Positions 60,399-64,000 of a DNA stretch of 64,000 bases are shown piece after piece. Where the stretch lies: NCBI GenBank assembly GCA_964236585.1, contig CAXSFE010000001.1, forward strand, positions 37,279 to 101,278, read 5' to 3'. A program made the position numbers and the translations under genes. Position 1 is the stretch's first letter, and every line of letters starts with the position of its first letter. This DNA is from CAXSEF01 sp964236585 (lineage in GTDB: Bacteria; Pseudomonadota; Alphaproteobacteria; Acetobacterales; Acetobacteraceae). Below the pieces are notes generated by a model, which made no database searches, had not been told where the DNA came from, and saw only the letters and a list, made by a program, of their open reading frames with translations.

Positions 60399-62092
60399 GC
60401 GTCGGGTCGGGTGTGGACCGTGGAAGCGTTCTGCCGCCTGCCGATGTCTGCCTGTTGTTGGAGGGCACCTATCCGTATGTCGCGGGTGGTGTGTCGTCCT
60501 GGGTGCATGATCTCCTCTCGGCGCATCCTGACCTGGTGTTCGATGTCGTCTCTATGGTGCCGGACAGTCGCGCCCGGCCGCAGCGCTACAAACCACCGCT
60601 GAACCTGCGTCGCCTGATCGACCTGCCGCTGCAGGATCCGCCGCTCGGCCAGGCTGTTCGCGAGGTCCCGCCGGAGGCATTTGCGCTGCTTGATCGGCTG
60701 GCAGCGGGAACCGCCGTGCAGGAGGACCTTGCCGGCTTCGAGAGGGCACAACGTCGTGCGGGCGGTAGGCTGGGCCGCCGCGCCCTGCTCGACAGCCCTG
60801 CTGCCTTCGCAGCAGCGTGCAGTGCGTATGCGCGCCTGGTACCCGATGCCTCGTTCCTCGACTTCTTCTGGACCTGGCGCAGCCTGCTGAATGCTGCGCT
60901 GTCGGTCATGCTGCTGCCCACGGTACCGGCCCGCTGCTACCACTCGGTGTCCACCGGGTTCGGCGGCCTGCTTGGCGCCCGCTTTGCCGTGACCACTGGC
61001 CGGCCCTTGATCCTGAGCGAGCACGGCATCTACACCAACGAACGAAGAATCGAAGTGGCGATGGCCGACTGGCTGTTCCGGGACGCCGAGAACAGCTTGG
61101 CACCGGAGAAGCTGCAACGCGATCTGCGCGACTTGTGGGTTGGCGCGTTCGAGTGTTTTTCCCGTCTCACCTATGCTGCTGCAGATCCGATCCTGACGTT
61201 GTACCGCGGCAACCAGGCCCTGCAGCGGCGTGATGGCGCTAACCCTTCGAGGCTTGGCATCGTGCCGAACGGTATCGATGCCGATCGCTATGCCGCTGTT
61301 TCTCGGCAGTCCGGCCATCCCCCCACTGTGGCGCTGATTGGCCGCGTGGTGCCGATCAAGGACATAAAGACTTTGATCCGCGCCGCAGCCATCCTGCGTC
61401 GCCGAGTGCCGGAAGTCAGGGTGGAGATCCTGGGCCCGCAGGAAGAGGATCCTGTCTACGCCCAGGAATGCGTGATGCTTGTTGCCGAACTCGGTCTTGC
61501 GGACACGGTGTTCTTTCGCGGACGTGTGTCCGTGATGGACTGGCTGGGACGGATCGACGTCAACGTTCTCACTTCGATCAGCGAGGCACAGCCGTTGACG
61601 ATCCTGGAAGCTGGTGCCGCCGGGGTGCCGTGCGTTGCCACCGACGTGGGCGCGTGCCGTGAGATGATCGAAGGCGATCCGCTGGCGCCCGATGGTCTTG
61701 GGCCGGGTGGAGTGGTGACACCGGTTGCCGATCCTGCTGCCACAGCGGAGGCAATCGCCGCGTTGCTGCTCGATGCGCCACGCCGCGCTCGAGCTGCAGC
61801 GTCCATCCAGAGTCGGATCCGGGCCAGATATCTTAAGACCGACTGCGATGCCAGCTATGCCCGCATCTATGCAGCGGCGATGGCGGCTTCCCACACCGCG
61901 ACAATTGCACCTGTCGATTTCAGGCTGCCAACGCGGGAAGGGTCGGTGTCGTTCTGCAGTATGTCTTCCGGGTACCTGCCGGATACCACCGCGACGGTGG
62001 CGACATCAGGCATGGCTCGGTGGGATGTCCAGGACCGACCTGATGCGACGCCGCCAATCCCGGCAGACATTTCCAACAAGCCACGAGCATAA
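60395..62092 (+). CDS. pelF: PelF, UDP-sugar glycosyltransferase of Pel synthesis
   Basis: 565 residues of GT4/GT-B fold. Family hallmarks: LLLEGTYPYVAGGVSSWVHDLL at the N-terminus, ILSEHGIYTNERRIEV in the middle, VALIGRVVPIKDIKTLIRAA and the nucleotide-binding SISEAQPLTILEAGAAGVPCVATDVGACREMIEG. Soluble cytoplasmic polymerase using UDP-GalNAc/GlcNAc. About 55 residues longer at the C-terminus than Pseudomonas PelF (507), the extra part being Ser/Thr-rich. Start is GTG within the pelE stop. Confidence 0.95.
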   Translation: MSVGSGVDRGSVLPPADVCLLLEGTYPYVAGGVSSWVHDLLSAHPDLVFDVVSMVPDSRARPQRYKPPLNLRRLIDLPLQDPPLGQAVREVPPEAFALLDRLAAGTAVQEDLAGFERAQRRAGGRLGRRALLDSPAAFAAACSAYARLVPDASFLDFFWTWRSLLNAALSVMLLPTVPARCYHSVSTGFGGLLGARFAVTTGRPLILSEHGIYTNERRIEVAMADWLFRDAENSLAPEKLQRDLRDLWVGAFECFSRLTYAAADPILTLYRGNQALQRRDGANPSRLGIVPNGIDADRYAAVSRQSGHPPTVALIGRVVPIKDIKTLIRAAAILRRRVPEVRVEILGPQEEDPVYAQECVMLVAELGLADTVFFRGRVSVMDWLGRIDVNVLTSISEAQPLTILEAGAAGVPCVATDVGACREMIEGDPLAPDGLGPGGVVTPVADPAATAEAIAALLLDAPRRARAAASIQSRIRARYLKTDCDASYARIYAAAMAASHTATIAPVDFRLPTREGSVSFCSMSSGYLPDTTATVATSGMARWDVQDRPDATPPIPADISNKPRA

Positions 62093-62101
62093 AGGCGCAC
62101 C

Positions 62102-63496
62102 ATGGCGGGCATCGGTTTTGTCCTGAGGCGGCTGACACGGCGTGACGATCTTGCAGGGAGTGCGCAGGCCTATCTCGCCGCAGCCGCGGTGACGTCCGGA
62201 CCGTGGTTGCTTACCGTATTGGCAATCCTGCTCACCGATGCGCTCAGCCGGATGCATGGTGATCCGGCTGACCAGGAGGCGTTCCGTGCCATTCTGTCGT
62301 ACAATTTCTGCTTCTCGCTGGTACTCACCTCGCCGGTGACCGTGGTGGCGACGCGCATCACCGCCGATCGCATCTTTGACGGCGACATTGAGACTATCGG
62401 CAGCACTTACCTGCAGGCCCTGTCTGCCTCGGTGGCGTTGCAGACGTTGCCAATAATCATATTCTGGGGCCTGCTGGTTCGGCTGCCCTGGGAACTTCGC
62501 TTCGTGGCAATTGCCAGCTACACATCTTTGATTGGTCTCTGGGTTACAATTACGTTTCTCTCGGTCTTGAAAGATTTCCGACTTTCTCTTGGTATTGTGG
62601 CGCTCGGTATGGTCGTGGCTTGCATCTGTGCGGTGCTGGCACGCCCACTCGGTGCGGGTGGGTTGCTGGGTGGTTTCACGCTGGGAACTTCTATTATTGC
62701 GATTCTTGGTGGCGCACGCATCCTGACGGAATTTCCGTGGCGTCCACTCGCTTGGCGGACGACGTGGGAGGCAGCGCGAGGTTTTCCCAGCTTGGCAATC
62801 ATCGGGCTTGTGGCCGCCGCTGCACCTTGGGCGGACAAGTGGGTCATGTGGTTCTTTCCTGGAGCCGAACGCCTTGACAGTGGCCTGCGCGACTTTCCTG
62901 CCTACGACAGCGCGATGTTTATCGCTTATTTGGTCATGGTGCCGGGTATCGCTATGTTCTTCGTTGCAATTGAGACGGATTTCTTTGTCCACTACCGCCG
63001 CTACTTCGATGAATTATTGCAGGGCGCCCGCCTCGCGCGGCTCGAGTTCCTGCGTCGCACGATCATCGCGACTGTGCTGCGAGCGGGATTGTCGCTGCTG
63101 GTATTGGAAGGATTGGTAGCAGCAGTCACGATTTTGGCAGGACCAGCATTGGTGCAGATTGGCTGGATGACAGAGCAGCAGCACCCGATTTTCCGATTCG
63201 GCGTGCTGGGTGCACTGTTTCATACTCAGCTGCTTTGCCTGCTTGTGGTGCTGGCTTATCTTGATGCTCGCCGCACGCAGCTTGTCGTGGTTCTGGTTTT
63301 CCTCGGGCTGAACTCAGCGCTTCCGACCCTTCTGCTTTACTTTGGAGATCAATGGTACGGGTATGGCTATTTTGCTGCATCGCTTACAAGCCTGCTGGTG
63401 GCGGTGATGCTGACTTTCACTGAACTGCATCGGCTTAACTATCGGGTGTTCGTGTCGAACAATCCAAGCCTACGTGTTGGAAAATTGACAGCATGA
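62102..63496 (+). CDS. pelG: PelG, Wzx-like polysaccharide membrane protein
   Basis: 464 residues, 12 membrane spans of the MATE/MOP type. Starts with the family signature MAGIGFVLRRLTRRDDLAG and GPWLLTVLAILL, ends with the LxFTELHRLNYRVF region. Forms the inner-membrane channel with PelD and PelE. It follows pelF after 9 nt. Its second half is distinctly less GC-rich than the rest of the operon. Confidence 0.95.
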   Translation: MAGIGFVLRRLTRRDDLAGSAQAYLAAAAVTSGPWLLTVLAILLTDALSRMHGDPADQEAFRAILSYNFCFSLVLTSPVTVVATRITADRIFDGDIETIGSTYLQALSASVALQTLPIIIFWGLLVRLPWELRFVAIASYTSLIGLWVTITFLSVLKDFRLSLGIVALGMVVACICAVLARPLGAGGLLGGFTLGTSIIAILGGARILTEFPWRPLAWRTTWEAARGFPSLAIIGLVAAAAPWADKWVMWFFPGAERLDSGLRDFPAYDSAMFIAYLVMVPGIAMFFVAIETDFFVHYRRYFDELLQGARLARLEFLRRTIIATVLRAGLSLLVLEGLVAAVTILAGPALVQIGWMTEQQHPIFRFGVLGALFHTQLLCLLVVLAYLDARRTQLVVVLVFLGLNSALPTLLLYFGDQWYGYGYFAASLTSLLVAVMLTFTELHRLNYRVFVSNNPSLRVGKLTA

Positions 63497-63605
63497 CAGA
63501 CTATCGGGTCACGGGAATATTATTGGTGGTCTCACTGCTAATTATTCACTAGACAGATACATAACTTTCCGTTGTATAATTCGGTATTATACCTAAATGA
63601 TTTAG
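63497..63605. other. AT-rich junction after pelG
   Basis: 109 bp with very low GC, containing CTAGACAG at 63549 and its inverted copy CTGTCTAG at 63606. No gene. The pair could be the end of a mobile element or a loose hairpin; no classical terminator with a U-run is evident after pelG. Confidence 0.45.
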
Positions 63606-63976
63606 CTGTCTAGTCAGGATCATGGCTGATACGGCGCAGAGGAGCGCAGTTGCGGGAACGATACTTGCCTTGAAAGCTTTCGCCAGCCGTTGATAGCGGT
63701 TGAACCAAGTAAACGCCCATTTCACCATCTATTGATGCCGTCCGAGACGTTGACTGCTCTCCGTTCTACGCCGCGCAATCCATGGCTTGATCCCACAGGC
63801 CCGACACTCTCGATGGCAGTGCTGAAGGTCGTAGCCCTTATCAGCACGCAGTCTGTCCGGGTGCTTGCGTGGCCGACCACGGCCTCTGGCCCGCACGCCC
63901 GGGATGGTGTCTGGCATGGCCACCAGCATATGCTTTCGTGGCGATTAGAGCGTTTTAGGATTGCACGGATGCGCAT
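63606..63976 (-). pseudogene. IS5-family transposase remnant
   Basis: On the minus strand the frame ending in GRPRKHPDRLRADKGYD, then CRACGIKPWIARRR and RLGRH, is the DDE-transposase segment of IS5-type elements. It breaks at TAG (63729-63731), after which the same frame continues as MVKWAFTWFNRYQRLAKAF, the usual C-terminal VERxFxWLNRYRRL motif with changes. Upstream the frame also breaks (TAA at 63945-63947) and coding similarity moves to another frame. So it is nonfunctional by at least one nonsense and one frameshift change, and probably runs past the window edge. Confidence 0.75.
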
Positions 63977-64000
63977 TCCCTGTTTTGACGTTGTGGAGTG

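Noticed and set aside
63549..63613. Inverted CTAGACAG/CTGTCTAG pair as terminal inverted repeats of an intact IS
   Set aside because: Only 8 bp, 49 bp apart, and both lie on one side of the transposase remnant; the other end is outside the window.

Overview
The window is very GC-rich chromosomal DNA from an alphaproteobacterium, most likely Rhodospirillales/Acetobacteraceae. The lineage call is an inference from gene neighbourhoods (priA facing DUF484-xerC; amiC-mrcA-prfB beside rne; suhB, efp and an epmB-like gene together) and from protein flavour; no rRNA gene is present to settle it. The left edge cuts a long beta-helix protein and the right edge cuts an insertion-sequence remnant.

Region 1 (1-33 kb) is a mosaic of short housekeeping and accessory units: a beta-helix surface/phage-like protein, an HExxH glycine-rich secreted metalloprotease, tRNA-Leu(UAA), an AaeXAB-type aromatic-acid efflux operon, a ChrA transporter, PriA opposite DUF484-XerC, a glycosyltransferase, an SMP-30 family lactonase, an MFS pump, a TSUP permease, a MotA-like/MotB-like/OmpA-like envelope operon, SuhB, EF-P, a ClpP-like lipoprotein, an EpmB-like radical SAM enzyme, an aminotransferase and OxyR. 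Its gaps are filled by about 17 copies of a 110-180 bp interspersed palindromic repeat. The hairpin stems of this repeat change in a compensatory way from copy to copy.

Region 2 (33-42 kb) is core growth machinery: RNase E with a long acidic insertion in its S1 domain, AmiC, PBP1A, and prfB with a canonical +1 programmed frameshift. The repeat is absent from 32.2 kb to the right end.

Region 3 (42-48.3 kb, minus strand) is a Tad/Flp pilus operon: flp pilin, cpaA, cpaB, cpaE, cpaF, tadB, tadC. The pilin has its own terminator and sits in an AT-rich pocket. The secretin (CpaC/RcpA) and CpaD genes normally found between cpaB and cpaE are missing.

Region 4 (48.7-63.5 kb) is a rearranged Pel exopolysaccharide locus built as two divergent operons. 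Leftward run a PelA-hydrolase-like protein, a PelA-like deacetylase, a large membrane-anchored TPR protein and a sugar-nucleotide epimerase. Rightward run a PelB-barrel-like outer-membrane protein, PelD with an intact c-di-GMP RxxD site, PelE, PelF and PelG. The fused PelA and PelB of Pseudomonas are each split in two and PelC is absent. Together regions 3 and 4 look like a surface-attachment and biofilm island. It ends beside a broken IS5-type transposase at 63.6-64.0 kb.
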